In this document: positions 11,610-20,896 of the stretch, one piece after another | Layout: every line of letters starts with the position of its first letter | Numbering within the stretch: the first letter of the stretch is position 1 | NCBI RefSeq assembly: GCF_024746835.1 | Contig: NZ_CP080531.1 | Span: 3,740,001 to 3,804,000 of the forward strand | DNA from: Mesorhizobium sp. AR02 | Lineage (GTDB): Bacteria; Pseudomonadota; Alphaproteobacteria; Rhizobiales; Rhizobiaceae | Length of the DNA: 64,000 nt | Direction: 5' to 3' | The notes under the pieces: model-generated | Seen by the model: the letters and a program-made list of their open reading frames with translations, nothing else | Databases searched by the model: none | What the model was told of the DNA's origin: nothing | Program-made: the position numbers and the translations under genes

Positions 11610-12956
11610 TCATCTCTCATTTTCCCAGCGATACCCGCCTTCCGGTGACCAAAGCACCATATCGCGTGGGCGACCGCGAAACGGGTCGCCCAACAACGCT
11701 AGACCGTCGCGAAACTGCGCGTAGTCGTAAGAGCGATCACCTTCATCTCGGATGTCTGGCACGGCTCGGTCGCCGTCCACGAATCCGAATCCGACAGGAT
11801 CGAAGGTCGGCAACAGAAACGAGGGAGGCATTTGCCGCCGACCGCCGCGGATAACAGCGCTTAGCCCGTTCAAGAATTCGGCGCCTCCCTTCTCTTCGAT
11901 CGCGAACCATGCGAGCCCGGAAGCCAGTCGCTGCGATGCTGGCAGTTGCGCGTGTCGAGCCATTCGCCGCCAATAGGGATGATCGAAAAATTCCTCGATC
12001 CACCATGGCTGCAAACCGGAGCGCTGAACCCAAGGCACCGAAGTAAGGTAAGTCCGGCCGGCATATTGGAGACGCAGGAGCGGGACTGGCTCCTGCTCCG
12101 GCACCGCTCCATCGACCGCACGGAGCCAGTCGATCCAGTCGACGACTTCCGGCACGCCCATCAGCATGAAGTTGGATCGGTGCGTCGCTAGGACGATTGG
12201 CGCAGGCGTTCCTGCTGGCCGCCCCTCTTCCGGTAGCGACGGAGGCGCAGTGCCGGATTTCTTCCTAGGTTTCGAGATCCGCGTTTCTGACACGCTCAAG
12301 AAGCTGCCCGCCGCCGTGGGCTTAGAGCCAAAGGCGATGGAATAGCCGTGGATGACCTCGCCGAAGGGTGACGTCGCTGTGATGTAGGGCTTGACCTGTT
12401 TCTTATACTTCCGCTTGGCCGCGCTGGTTATCTTCCCAGCAGTTACATCCTTGGCGAACGAACCGTGCGCCTCGGCCAAGACCACGCCATGACCTGCGGC
12501 ATTTCCCCCGTCGTAGATAAAATCCGCATGAGGATCGAGCGACGACGAGAGGCACACGGCGTTGGCTCGCCATTCGTAGCCAAGGGCCTCCATATAGAGA
12601 TGCGTCATGCCGGTACCGACCTTCGCTGCGAACTGCGATCCGGCCGTATCCGCGAGAAACTCAAAGTACGACCTCAGAGCAAACGTGCTTCCATCCTCGA
12701 GAAGCGTCTCCAGTTCGACCAAGGCGCTTTGTTGCAAGCCATCCAGGAGTTCCTTCGGGGCGTCGTCCCAGGTGGTCGCGGTGCGAGCAACGGCAGCTGC
12801 CAGCGCCATCGGCTGAAATGAGAGGTTGGTGCAGACGGGAGGCGCGATAAAATTCGGAACGATTGGACTGGGGACGTGCAGATGCTTCGTGTGTTTGGTC
12901 AAGCCGACCAGCTTGCTCAACACTCCCACGCCTGACGTTGAAATAATCCCGCTCAT
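11610..12956 (-). CDS. Hypothetical protein with a nuclease-like segment
   Basis: 448 residues from the ATG at 12956, which has GGGGGA just upstream; a longer form from 12983 is possible. Around residues 140-165 it reads PHADFIYDGG then VVLAEAHGSFA. This resembles the Asp and E-x-K strands of PD-(D/E)XK nucleases, with His in place of Lys. The rest is unrecognised. It lies 96 bases after gajB on the same strand, so it may belong to the same transcript or to a second system behind Gabija. Confidence 0.5.
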   Translation of the reverse strand: MSGIISTSGVGVLSKLVGLTKHTKHLHVPSPIVPNFIAPPVCTNLSFQPMALAAAVARTATTWDDAPKELLDGLQQSALVELETLLEDGSTFALRSYFEFLADTAGSQFAAKVGTGMTHLYMEALGYEWRANAVCLSSSLDPHADFIYDGGNAAGHGVVLAEAHGSFAKDVTAGKITSAAKRKYKKQVKPYITATSPFGEVIHGYSIAFGSKPTAAGSFLSVSETRISKPRKKSGTAPPSLPEEGRPAGTPAPIVLATHRSNFMLMGVPEVVDWIDWLRAVDGAVPEQEPVPLLRLQYAGRTYLTSVPWVQRSGLQPWWIEEFFDHPYWRRMARHAQLPASQRLASGLAWFAIEEKGGAEFLNGLSAVIRGGRRQMPPSFLLPTFDPVGFGFVDGDRAVPDIRDEGDRSYDYAQFRDGLALLGDPFRGRPRDMVLWSPEGGYRWENER

Positions 12957-13052
12957 AACATCCCCCGCGCGTTCTCCCCTCAATTTTATATCTTATCAAT
13001 CAATACTTTCTCCAACCTGTTGCTTCCGATTCCCTCATGAGCCGATTCGGAT

Positions 13053-14321
13053 CTAAACGAACGGCGCCGCAGCGAGGATGTTTTGACCCTGGACGATGAC
13101 GTTGCACCATTGCTTGGCCCGCGTCACGGCGTTGTAGAGCAGCCGTCGCTTGTGCTCGACATCGCCGCCTACCTGATACGGCCATACAATTACGACGCCG
13201 TCGAACTCGCGATTCTTGGCTTGCTGTACCGTCAATGCAGTGAACAGGTGCGCGAAATTACCGCCATGCTGTCGGCGAAGCGCCACGTTTCGAGCGATCA
13301 CAGCCTCGATGTCCGCTCGGGCGAATTCTACCCTCCCTAGCGCATGGATTTGGTTCTCAACCCACATGATCGACGCACGCACCGGCCCGGAGGGCGGCAG
13401 CGCACGAAGCGCGGCGAGCGCAACCATGGCGGGCGAGGTTGCACCGAGTTGGAGGTCGTCGATGATGACCTGCGTCTCCTCGCGATCCGTGCCCTCCCAA
13501 TGAATCGAATACGGGCCGCTACCCTGCTGCCCGCACGGACCTTGGCCGACACGAGCCACAACATTCTGAGTAAATCCGCCTTGTAAGGCGGGTGTGATCA
13601 CCGCGACATTGCCGCCCTGGCGCCAAGCGACGGCGTTGGCGAGCAACGTCGCGGCAAGCGGGACGCTCACGCCTGGCTGTAAAATTCGGAATCCTTGGCC
13701 ATTGATCGGTGCCTGTCCACCTCGGATAGCCGCCGCAGCCGCGAGAAGGCCGCCCATGTTGGTCCGGCGAACTTGAACCAGCGTTTCAGGCTCCGCTGCG
13801 CCTTGCATCCACGCCACGAGCGGGTTTGGCCGAAGCGATTGGTCGAGACATTGAAACTCGTCGGCAGCGATCAGCGTGCGCGTCGCGGTCGAGAGCGCGA
13901 CCAACATGCGCATTCGCTGAGGCCTGAGATCTTGGCCTTCATCGACCAACACAATCGGAAAGCTCGCAGCTGTCCAATTTCGGACCTGCACCTGCTCAAG
14001 AAGCATCCCTGCGGCGTCACAGACTGCGTCGAATTCACCCTCGGTCCTTGCGGGTACCCCGAGCGCGGCTGCTAGTCCACGCCAGCGCCGGGAGATCCGC
14101 CAGGCAAAGCTATCGACCGTGCAGCATTCTACCCGCCCAACGAGTCCAGGCACGGTGCGAAGCCGATCGGCTAACCGACGACGAGCCCCATGCATGAAGG
14201 TCAATGCGAGAACGCGTTGCCCCTTCGTCAACGGATGCGCGGCCAGCGTCTCGGCCAGCATTTCCATCAACCGAAACGTCTTGCCACACCCCGCCGCACC
14301 TTCCACCGCACGTACTGTCAC
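13053..14321 (-). CDS. gajB: Gabija protein GajB (UvrD-like helicase/ATPase)
   Basis: 422 residues. The start is a GTG overlapping the gajA stop (GTGA), giving a protein beginning VTVRAVEGAAGCGKT. Superfamily 1 helicase motifs are visible: Walker A GAAGCGKT (about 9-16), motif Ia LTFMHGARRRLADRL, motif II LVDEGQDL, arginine-containing VRRTNMGG, and motif VI LLYNAVTRAKQW near the C-terminus. GajB joins GajA to degrade phage DNA when nucleotide pools fall. The gene order gajA-gajB and the coupling are canonical. The size is slightly below the usual 490 residues. Confidence 0.82.
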   Translation of the reverse strand: MTVRAVEGAAGCGKTFRLMEMLAETLAAHPLTKGQRVLALTFMHGARRRLADRLRTVPGLVGRVECCTVDSFAWRISRRWRGLAAALGVPARTEGEFDAVCDAAGMLLEQVQVRNWTAASFPIVLVDEGQDLRPQRMRMLVALSTATRTLIAADEFQCLDQSLRPNPLVAWMQGAAEPETLVQVRRTNMGGLLAAAAAIRGGQAPINGQGFRILQPGVSVPLAATLLANAVAWRQGGNVAVITPALQGGFTQNVVARVGQGPCGQQGSGPYSIHWEGTDREETQVIIDDLQLGATSPAMVALAALRALPPSGPVRASIMWVENQIHALGRVEFARADIEAVIARNVALRRQHGGNFAHLFTALTVQQAKNREFDGVVIVWPYQVGGDVEHKRRLLYNAVTRAKQWCNVIVQGQNILAAAPFV

Positions 14322-16132
14322 GGCTGGAACACCTTTATGGCCGGGTTCGCTACATCGGCGGAAAACAGTGGGTTGGCGACACCCTTCGCGACATCGGTGA
14401 TGGCATTGAGCAGCGAGCGCGCGCGCGCGCAGCAGGCGTCGTTCGCTCCGATCGCGCCTGCGATAATCTCGTAGGAGGATGTGTCCTTCTTCAGACCTTG
14501 AGCCGCTCGAACGTCGCTTTTCAGCCGTGTCACTAGCTCGACGACGGTGGCTGCAGGTTGATCGAGATGGATCGCTGAGAGACAAGCATTCGCATCCGCC
14601 TCGACAATCCAGCCGACGATGTCTTCGAGCATTTGCCCATTCGCCCACCGGAAGATAATGCCCGAATTCGGCGCGCCGGCACCGACGAGTTCGGCAGCAT
14701 ACCCCACGCCCTCCGCATCCCCGTCGACCATCGCGAGCACACGAGGGTGTAGTGCCGCGATGGCGTCGACCGTTCTGACCACCGCACCATCGTGCGTCGG
14801 GATGACACCGATGAAGGAGTCGAACCGGCACTCATCCGCCGCCGCCCAGGTTTGATGAAGATCGACCGCGCGGACCAGGAGGCCCAGCCACTCGAAATCA
14901 GTACGCCCTTCGGGAACCAAGACGAACTCATGCATCACAGCCGCGATGGTCTCGACGCGGTTGACCTGAAACAGCTTCCGCACGCTGTTCGGCGTCGCAG
15001 CGGGCAAAGTTGACGAAAGCAACGGGACCGACGTCAGCGCTCCATTATCGTTGCGCAGCACCGCTACACCCTTGGGATCAGCGAGAGTCGCGACCATGGG
15101 CGAATGCGTCGAGACGAATGTCTGTCGCGAAAGAGCTTGGATGCGGTGAACGAGGCGGCGCTGCAATGGCGGCGGTACATGCAATTCCGGCTCCTCAAGC
15201 GCCATCCAGAAACCTTCGTTGGTCTCGGCTCGCATACGTCCGAACTGCAGGAGCAAAAGAAGGTGTTGGAGCGAAAGGAGGCCACTCCCGTGTCGCCTCG
15301 CAGGCAGAGGAAGATTGCCACCTTCGTGGGCGTAGTGCGAGACGACCGACTCCAGAAGCCCGTCGCTGTCTGTTGCGGTCACCCGAAGATGAAGGGTCGG
15401 AGCGGTCCGGAAGAAACCGCGCAATTCCTGATTCAGCCGATTGACAATGGGCGCGAGACGTTCGTCCTGCTCAAGGCTCGCCTGTGGTGCTCGCAGCCTA
15501 TCCCGCTCGGCGAGAACCGATTCCGAGGGCTGCCCTTCGCCAGCGGCGATAACCCTACGGAAAAGCTCCGATCCGAAGGACACCGTTCGGTCCCACGTTC
15601 TTGCGGCTGGCACGAGGAAGAATCCGATGTCGCGTATCAGCCGCGCCGAGAAGGTTGTAGCGCTCTCCTCCGCGAAAACGTCGCCCACGGCGTCGTCGTC
15701 ATGGAAATAGCGAAGCGTCTCGACTTCGAGCGACGGTCGGTGAAATCGAGCCGCGAAGGCGATCTGGCATGCAAGTCGCCACGCCGCGTCGTTGCGCGCC
15801 GGCATCACTGTGCCATCCGCTGGATTCCACCATTTGACGATCCCGCGGTCCTCGCGAAACCAGTCCATATGCTGCGCCGGATCGTCGCCCTCGAAGCCGA
15901 TTACCGTCGCGACTAGCCGTATGCGATCAGCAGGCTGGGGATTGCTGCCGTAGAAATCATGCTCGGTAAGCTGGCGGATCATCCGATCCCGATCGAACAA
16001 CAACGCCAGCGCTTCGATAACCGTAGTCTTACCGCAATTGTTTGGGCCAACGAGAACTGTATGGGGTGAGAAACGAACTACACCTTCGCGGATACCGCGA
16101 AAATTCTCGATTTCTAGTTTCGCAATCTGCAC
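14318..16132 (-). CDS. gajA: Gabija protein GajA (OLD-family ATPase-TOPRIM nuclease)
   Basis: 604 residues. The N-terminal ABC-type ATPase starts LEIENFRGIREG and has Walker A VGPNNCGKTTVIEAL (about 32-46). The signature and Walker B region are RRHGSGLLSLQHLL and WMALEEPELH, with an H-loop at FVSTHSPM. The C-terminal TOPRIM domain has LVPEGRTDFEWL and AMVDGDAEG, the E and D-x-D metal ligands. GajA is a sequence-specific DNA endonuclease held back by nucleotides. It overlaps gajB by 4 bases. A (GC)n run lies inside the gene near 14415-14430. A plain OLD nuclease is the alternative, but the coupled helicase makes Gabija the best call. Confidence 0.85.
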   Translation of the reverse strand: MQIAKLEIENFRGIREGVVRFSPHTVLVGPNNCGKTTVIEALALLFDRDRMIRQLTEHDFYGSNPQPADRIRLVATVIGFEGDDPAQHMDWFREDRGIVKWWNPADGTVMPARNDAAWRLACQIAFAARFHRPSLEVETLRYFHDDDAVGDVFAEESATTFSARLIRDIGFFLVPAARTWDRTVSFGSELFRRVIAAGEGQPSESVLAERDRLRAPQASLEQDERLAPIVNRLNQELRGFFRTAPTLHLRVTATDSDGLLESVVSHYAHEGGNLPLPARRHGSGLLSLQHLLLLLQFGRMRAETNEGFWMALEEPELHVPPPLQRRLVHRIQALSRQTFVSTHSPMVATLADPKGVAVLRNDNGALTSVPLLSSTLPAATPNSVRKLFQVNRVETIAAVMHEFVLVPEGRTDFEWLGLLVRAVDLHQTWAAADECRFDSFIGVIPTHDGAVVRTVDAIAALHPRVLAMVDGDAEGVGYAAELVGAGAPNSGIIFRWANGQMLEDIVGWIVEADANACLSAIHLDQPAATVVELVTRLKSDVRAAQGLKKDTSSYEIIAGAIGANDACCARARSLLNAITDVAKGVANPLFSADVANPAIKVFQP

Positions 16133-16470
16133 GATACCACCCGGACAAACTATTTATGAATTAATCTCATCTCGTCGGACAGGTATGGACTTGTGCCATC
16201 CGATCTTGAGCCAAGCGCTCGCCCGCCAACATTAGGAGTAACACATGGCGGTCAATCGGCGCTGATATTCGTCCGCCAATTATTCGACTTAGCGGCCCGT
16301 CGTGCGCGAAGCGCGCCCTCCTCTCTGGCGGCCAGCTCATCATCCAGCTCGACAAGATGTTCGGCCAACTCTATCGCTTCCGATAGTTCAAATAGCGTAT
16401 TTAGAGAAAGAAGCAAAACACGCCTCTGAACCACAGCAAGGCGGGGCCGATATTGTCACAGAGTATAAAA
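16133..16470. other. Intergenic region between gajA and the DUF3800 remnant
   Basis: This stretch should hold the promoter for the gajA-led operon. A possible 60-codon - strand frame (16252-16434, GTG start) encodes a charged helix (LAEHLVELDDELAAREEGA). It has no recognisable family or strong ribosome site, so I do not call it a gene. Confidence 0.4.
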
Positions 16471-17530
16471 ATGGAGTGCTTTCGCATCGACGAGAGCGGC
16501 TATACGGGGTTCGACCTTCTAAGTCCCGATCAGCATTTCCAAGGCGCTTCAGCGATCGCGATCAGCGATAAGGATGCCGCACGTCTCATCAAGGAACATT
16601 TCCCGAGGCTACAAGGACCGGAACTCAAGTACCGCTCGCTGTCGCGCCGGGAGGCAATCACCAGCGACTGCTATCGCTGCAGCGCGATCTTCTCACTCAA
16701 TACAAGAGCGTGACCTAGATCTGCGATAAGCGTTTTCTGCTGGTGCTGATGTTCGTCGACTACGCCGTCGAACCTTTCTACTACGAGAGGGGCATGGATT
16801 TTTATGCAAACGGTCAGAACTACGCGATGGCATCGCTGCTTACCCTCGTAGGCCTACTCTCCTCGGACAGCCAGCCTTCGACAATTTGCTCATGGCCTTC
16901 CAGAATGCCGTCAAGGAAAAGACCCCGGCGGCGATGAAGACGCTAGTCGCCGCCGCCGCCGCAACGCGATGGCGGCAGCTTCCGGAGGCCTTGGACCCGT
17001 TGGCTCAGTTCGCGGCCCCCGAATGCCTCAATGCAATAGCAAACCCCTGCGTGGACACGGACGCCGCCTTGGTCGTGCTCCAGTCACTGATCAGCCGAAT
17101 GGAAGTGATGGCCGATGGGGCCTACCGAGTCGAACATGACCAGTCCAAGAACCTCCTGCGGTATTACCAGCTGCTGCAGCGCTTCATCAATCACGATCAG
17201 GATGTCGAGTTTCACCAAACCCAGATTGCCTCCATCAAATTTCCGCTCAAGCTCACCGAAGTGACCCAGGTCGACTCGAAGGCCAGTCCCGCTGTGCAAT
17301 TGGCAGACGTCATGATTGGCGCCGCGACCGAGGCGGCAAACAACATGACAGGGCTGCGATCGGGTGGATTAGATCCCGAGGCGGTGATCTCCCTCTATGC
17401 CGAGAACCAATTTATCCACCTAACGCCCTTTATCGACTTCGAAGAGCAGCGATGGTTCGGGGAAGGAACTCAGGCAGCCGAAGTTATCGACTACTTCGCC
17501 GCCAACTTCTTTGGGCCGGCCGAAGTCTGA
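16471..17530 (+). pseudogene. Broken DUF3800 family gene
   Basis: The N-terminal family mark is intact (MECFRIDESGYTGFDLL from the ATG at 16471). The C-terminal mark VDSKASPAVQLADVMIGAA is also intact, but they lie in different frames. The protein starts in frame 1. It shifts around 16660-16690 to a frame reading QRDLLTQYKSVT, then a TAG at 16716, then ICDKRFLLVLMFVDY. It shifts again near 16870 into the frame encoding AFQNAVKEKTPAAMK through to 17530. Two frameshifts and one nonsense codon indicate decay rather than sequencing error. DUF3800 proteins are RNase-H-like and often sit in mobile or defence regions. Confidence 0.75.
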
Positions 17531-17865
17531 CTCGCAACGAAAAGCGGCCTGGCCACCCCCGGAGGGGGAGAGCCTTCCCTCCTGCGTCCGAGCCTGTTGT
17601 CTCGGCCGACCCCTTCTGTGGGGACACCCCCCGTAACGCCCTGACCGTGGCGGAGATCAGGGACACTCGACCGGCCCCCAAGGCGCACATCCCTGATCGC
17701 ACTATTGCCCGGCTCCCGCTGGCGCTCACGCCGGCCGATTTCGCTCAGGGCTCCGCCCTCGCGCGGGCAAGGGTAAAGCGCCGGCGGGCCGGCGCCGTCC
17801 GGGGCGGTCTCCCCGACCTTCCGCGCAGATGCGTCTTTCAGCACTTCCGTAATCCCAGAAATCCG
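17531..17865 (+). other. Intergenic region upstream of the parB-like gene
   Basis: GC-rich non-coding stretch. The segment at 17803-17825 (GGGGCGGTCTCCCCGACC) has a near-identical counterpart before the DUF932 gene (about 29778), so the shared leader extends further upstream than the core repeat. A frame running through here is open only by chance; the parB start is at 17989. Confidence 0.5.
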
Positions 17866-17973
17866 CTTGTGCAGGCCGGGAGATACCCCTCCGCCCCGGC
17901 CGCCCTTGCCCTTGCTACCCCGGTCTCGCCGACGGGCAGGGTTGCAGCGCAGCGCTGCGCTTCAACCCAAGCC
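17866..17973 (+). repeat. Shared structured leader, copy 1 (before parB-like gene)
   Basis: About 108 bases nearly identical to 29804-29912, each ending about 15 bases before a start codon. Inside, 17939-17968 forms a long hairpin: GGGTTG and CAACCC flank the perfect palindrome AGCGCAGCGCTGCGCT, with one mismatch. Placement in the 5' leader of two different backbone genes suggests a common operator or RNA control element. Confidence 0.8.
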
Positions 17974-17988
17974 CATAGGAGAAAGACG

Positions 17989-20058
17989 ATGACCACAAAT
18001 GCGAAGACCGAGACGACCACGCAAAGCGGCACCGAGATTTTTGTGCCACTGAACAAGCTCAAGAAGTCACCCCGCAACGCCCGGAAGACCCCGCACAGCG
18101 AGGCCCACATCGAGGCGTTGGCAGGCAGTATCGGTGCCAAGGGGATGCTGCAAAATCTTGTGATTGAGCCGGAGGCGAACGCGGACGGTGAAGCAACCGG
18201 CTTCTACCTCGTCACCATCGGCGAGGGCCGGCGGCTGGCGCAATTGCTGCGCGTGAAGCGCAAGGAGATCAGGAAGACGGAAAACATCCGCTGCGTCCTG
18301 GATACCGAGAACGACCCGCAGGAAATCAGTCTGGACGAAAACGTCACGCGCGAGGCTATGTCGGTTCCCGATCAGGTCGAGCGATTCCGGGAGCTTTCAG
18401 AACGCAAGGGCTGGGGAGCCGAAGAGATCGCCGCCCGGTTCGGCGTGAGCGCCCATGTCGTTCGCCAGCGGCTTCGCTTGGGTGCGGTCAGCCCGAAGCT
18501 GATGCAGGTGTATCGCGATGGCGATTTGACCTTGGACCAGCTGATGGCTTTCGCCATCACCGAGGACCATGCCCGACAGGAACAGGTTTACGAAAGCCTG
18601 TCGTATAACCGCGAGCCGTGGATCATCCGCCGCGACCTGACCAAGACCAACATAGAGGCGACGGATCGACGCGCGATCTTCGTCGGGCCGGAAGCTTATG
18701 CGGAAGCGGGCGGCACCATCATACGTGATCTGTTCACCGAGGATCAAGGCGGTTTCTATGAAGACCCGGCATTGCTGGACCGGCTTGTCATCGAGAGACT
18801 GGAAGGCATCGCCGACGAGGTTCGGCAAACGGAAGGCTGGAAGTGGACGAGCGTCCATATCGACTTCCCGCACGCGCACGGCATGCGCCGCGCTTATCCG
18901 CATGCTGTGGAGCTTTCGGAGGAAGACACCGCCGCCGCCGAGGCCGCGCAGGCGCAATATGACGCGCTGACCGAGCAATATGACAGCGCCGAGGAACTGC
19001 CCGACGATGTGGATCAGCGGTTCGGGGAGTTGGAAGCCGAGATCGAGCGCATCGACGCCCTGCACCATGCCTATGATGCGGACGAGATCGCGCGCGGCGG
19101 CGTGTTCGTGGTGCTGAACCATGACGGGACGGCCCGGATCGATCGGGGGTTCATCCGGGCGGAGGACCAGAAGCCGGAACCGGAGGACGCCGAAGACGGT
19201 TGCACCGAGGTCGAAGGCCACCGCGTCAGCGCCGATGGCGAGATCATCGAGGACGGCGAAAGCGGCGAGGAAGGAAATCATGTTTCCGCACTCGACGCCG
19301 AGGATGATGATGCAGGCGACGACGGCAAGCCGCTGTCGGACCTTCTCATCCGCGACCTGACGGCGCGCCGGACGCTTGGCCTTCGCTTGGTATTGGGCGA
19401 GCAGCCGGACATGGCGCTGATCGCCGTCACCCATGCGCTCGCTGTGCAGACCTTCTATCGTGGCGTGGATGCGTCCTGCCTCGGAATCCGGTCGACGAGC
19501 AGCACCCTCGCCAGCCACGCGGACGGCATCGAGGATACGGCAGCAGCAAAGGCGCTAACGGATCGTCATGAAGGATGGGCGGCGGACATGACACGGGATG
19601 TGGCGGACCTGTGGGGCTTCATCGCTGGCCTCGACCATGCTAGCGTCATGGCCTTGCTCGCGCATTGCGCCTCGCTCACCGTCAATGCGGTGAAACAGCC
19701 TGCGGAGCGCAAGCCTTACGCCCAGCAAACCGCTGACAGTCTGGCGACGGCGGTTACTCTCGATATGACGGCGCACTGGTTGCCCACGGTGCGGACCTAT
19801 CTCGGTCGCGTCACCAAGGCCCACATCCTCGCTGCCGTGCGCGAGGCTGTCGGCGATGAGGCGGCGGATCGAATGGCGGGGATGAAGAAGGAGGCAATGG
19901 CGCAAGCCGCCGAGCAGCTTCTGGCCGGAACCGGCTGGCTTCCCAGCCTCTTGCGCACGACGCAGCCCGCATGGCTGCGGAAGCAGCCGGAGACCGCGCC
20001 GATACCGGACGGCATGCCCGGAACGGAAGAGGAAAGCTTCCCCGTCGCCGCCGAGTAA
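17989..20058 (+). CDS. parB: ParB/RepB/Spo0J family protein of the ICE backbone
   Basis: 689 residues from the ATG at 17989, preceded by AGGAGAAAG. The ParB N-domain (about 15-130) has VPLNKLKKSPRNARKT, IEALAGSIGAKGMLQNLVI and IGEGRRLAQLLR. A helix-turn-helix (about 150-170) reads EEIAARFGVSAHVVRQRLR. An acidic middle segment and a long C-terminal region (EDDDAGDDGKPLSDLLIRD onward) follow. Such large ParB-like proteins are common in plasmids and ICEs of Hyphomicrobiales and sphingomonads. They may act in partition or as a nuclease or regulator. It carries the shared leader and ends in a strong terminator. Confidence 0.85.
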   Translation: MTTNAKTETTTQSGTEIFVPLNKLKKSPRNARKTPHSEAHIEALAGSIGAKGMLQNLVIEPEANADGEATGFYLVTIGEGRRLAQLLRVKRKEIRKTENIRCVLDTENDPQEISLDENVTREAMSVPDQVERFRELSERKGWGAEEIAARFGVSAHVVRQRLRLGAVSPKLMQVYRDGDLTLDQLMAFAITEDHARQEQVYESLSYNREPWIIRRDLTKTNIEATDRRAIFVGPEAYAEAGGTIIRDLFTEDQGGFYEDPALLDRLVIERLEGIADEVRQTEGWKWTSVHIDFPHAHGMRRAYPHAVELSEEDTAAAEAAQAQYDALTEQYDSAEELPDDVDQRFGELEAEIERIDALHHAYDADEIARGGVFVVLNHDGTARIDRGFIRAEDQKPEPEDAEDGCTEVEGHRVSADGEIIEDGESGEEGNHVSALDAEDDDAGDDGKPLSDLLIRDLTARRTLGLRLVLGEQPDMALIAVTHALAVQTFYRGVDASCLGIRSTSSTLASHADGIEDTAAAKALTDRHEGWAADMTRDVADLWGFIAGLDHASVMALLAHCASLTVNAVKQPAERKPYAQQTADSLATAVTLDMTAHWLPTVRTYLGRVTKAHILAAVREAVGDEAADRMAGMKKEAMAQAAEQLLAGTGWLPSLLRTTQPAWLRKQPETAPIPDGMPGTEEESFPVAAE

Positions 20059-20064
20059 GAGCCG

Positions 20065-20100
20065 GGCCGGGGCGGCGTTGGGCCGCCCCGGCCTTCTCTT
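20065..20100 (+). terminator. Strong terminator after the parB-like gene
   Basis: Perfect 12-base stem GGCCGGGGCGGC / GCCGCCCCGGCC with a 5-base loop, followed by TTCTCTT, starting 6 bases after the stop codon. Confidence 0.85.
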
Positions 20101-20116
20101 CGCTACAGAGGAATTT

Positions 20117-20147
20117 TTCCGGCCGCGCGTTACCCGCGCGGCCGGAA
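20117..20147. other. Second perfect hairpin between parB-like gene and membrane gene
   Basis: 13-base perfect arms TTCCGGCCGCGCG / CGCGCGGCCGGAA around TTACC, with T5 before it. On the - strand it would read as a stem followed by T-rich sequence, so it may stop antisense transcription. It could also be a protein-binding palindrome. It lies in a 378-base gap whose remaining part shows nothing I recognise. Confidence 0.6.
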
Positions 20148-20436
20148 ACCTCGACAGCCTGACTATCGGAACAACGATCATGAGGGATCACGTCGATCGC
20201 AGGTGCGCGCCATCGCGGAGCATCATCTTGCCATCCTGGAAACACAGATCGTTGCGAGCGCCGCGTTGAACTCGATCCGAGTCCTCCAGCTCGATGCCGA
20301 TCAACCGCGAGGATCAAACCATGGCGCGATGGAAAGGGTCGACAGAGCCGCGCGACTTGCGGACAATAGGCAGGCCAATTCAGGAGAGCCCCCATCCGAG
20401 CGAGAGGACGGTCGGCAGACGTCAAGGAGACAGATC

Positions 20437-20871
20437 ATGATCATCGCGATCATCGCATGCGTCGTGCTGATCGGCATGCTGTGCATGCTTGCCTTCACGC
20501 TCGCGACCTATGCGCTGCCCTTGCTGCTGGGGCTAGAGGTTGCCCGCTTCGCATTTCATTCCGGCGCAGGTTTCCTCGGCGCCGTCCTCGTCGGCATCGT
20601 TGTCGGAATGCTGGTCTTCGGATTGGCATTCTCGCTGCTGGGCATTGTGCGCTCGCCCATACTTCAGATCGCCGTGGCGCTCGTCTACACCGCGCCCGCC
20701 GTGATCGCAGGATATGCGCTCGTCTACGGCGTCACGCGCGAATACGTGCCCCCGGACATCTGGCGGCAATTGTTCTGTATCGTGGGCGGCCTGTTCGTCG
20801 GGTTCTCGGCTTTGTTGCGGTTGATGGCAGCCGCTGGACCCGATCCAGCCCGAAGGCCGGTTCAGCCGTAA
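20437..20871 (+). CDS. Small integral membrane protein
   Basis: 144 residues from the ATG at 20437, chosen because AAGGAGA lies 7 bases upstream and because the protein then begins directly with a hydrophobic helix (MIIAIIACVVLIGML). About four membrane helices are visible, including GAVLVGIVVGMLVFGLAF and IAVALVYTAPAVIAGYAL. No family recognised. Genes of this kind often follow the large ParB-like gene in related elements. Confidence 0.7.
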   Translation: MIIAIIACVVLIGMLCMLAFTLATYALPLLLGLEVARFAFHSGAGFLGAVLVGIVVGMLVFGLAFSLLGIVRSPILQIAVALVYTAPAVIAGYALVYGVTREYVPPDIWRQLFCIVGGLFVGFSALLRLMAAAGPDPARRPVQP

Positions 20872-20896
20872 GAGAGCGGAGCCCGGTCGGGTCCGA

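Noticed and set aside
16252..16434. 60-codon small gene upstream of gajA
   Set aside because: Charged helical peptide without a ribosome site, neighbours or family to support it.
18397..19518. 373-codon open frame on the - strand
   Set aside because: Shadow of the parB-like gene with no recognisable domain.
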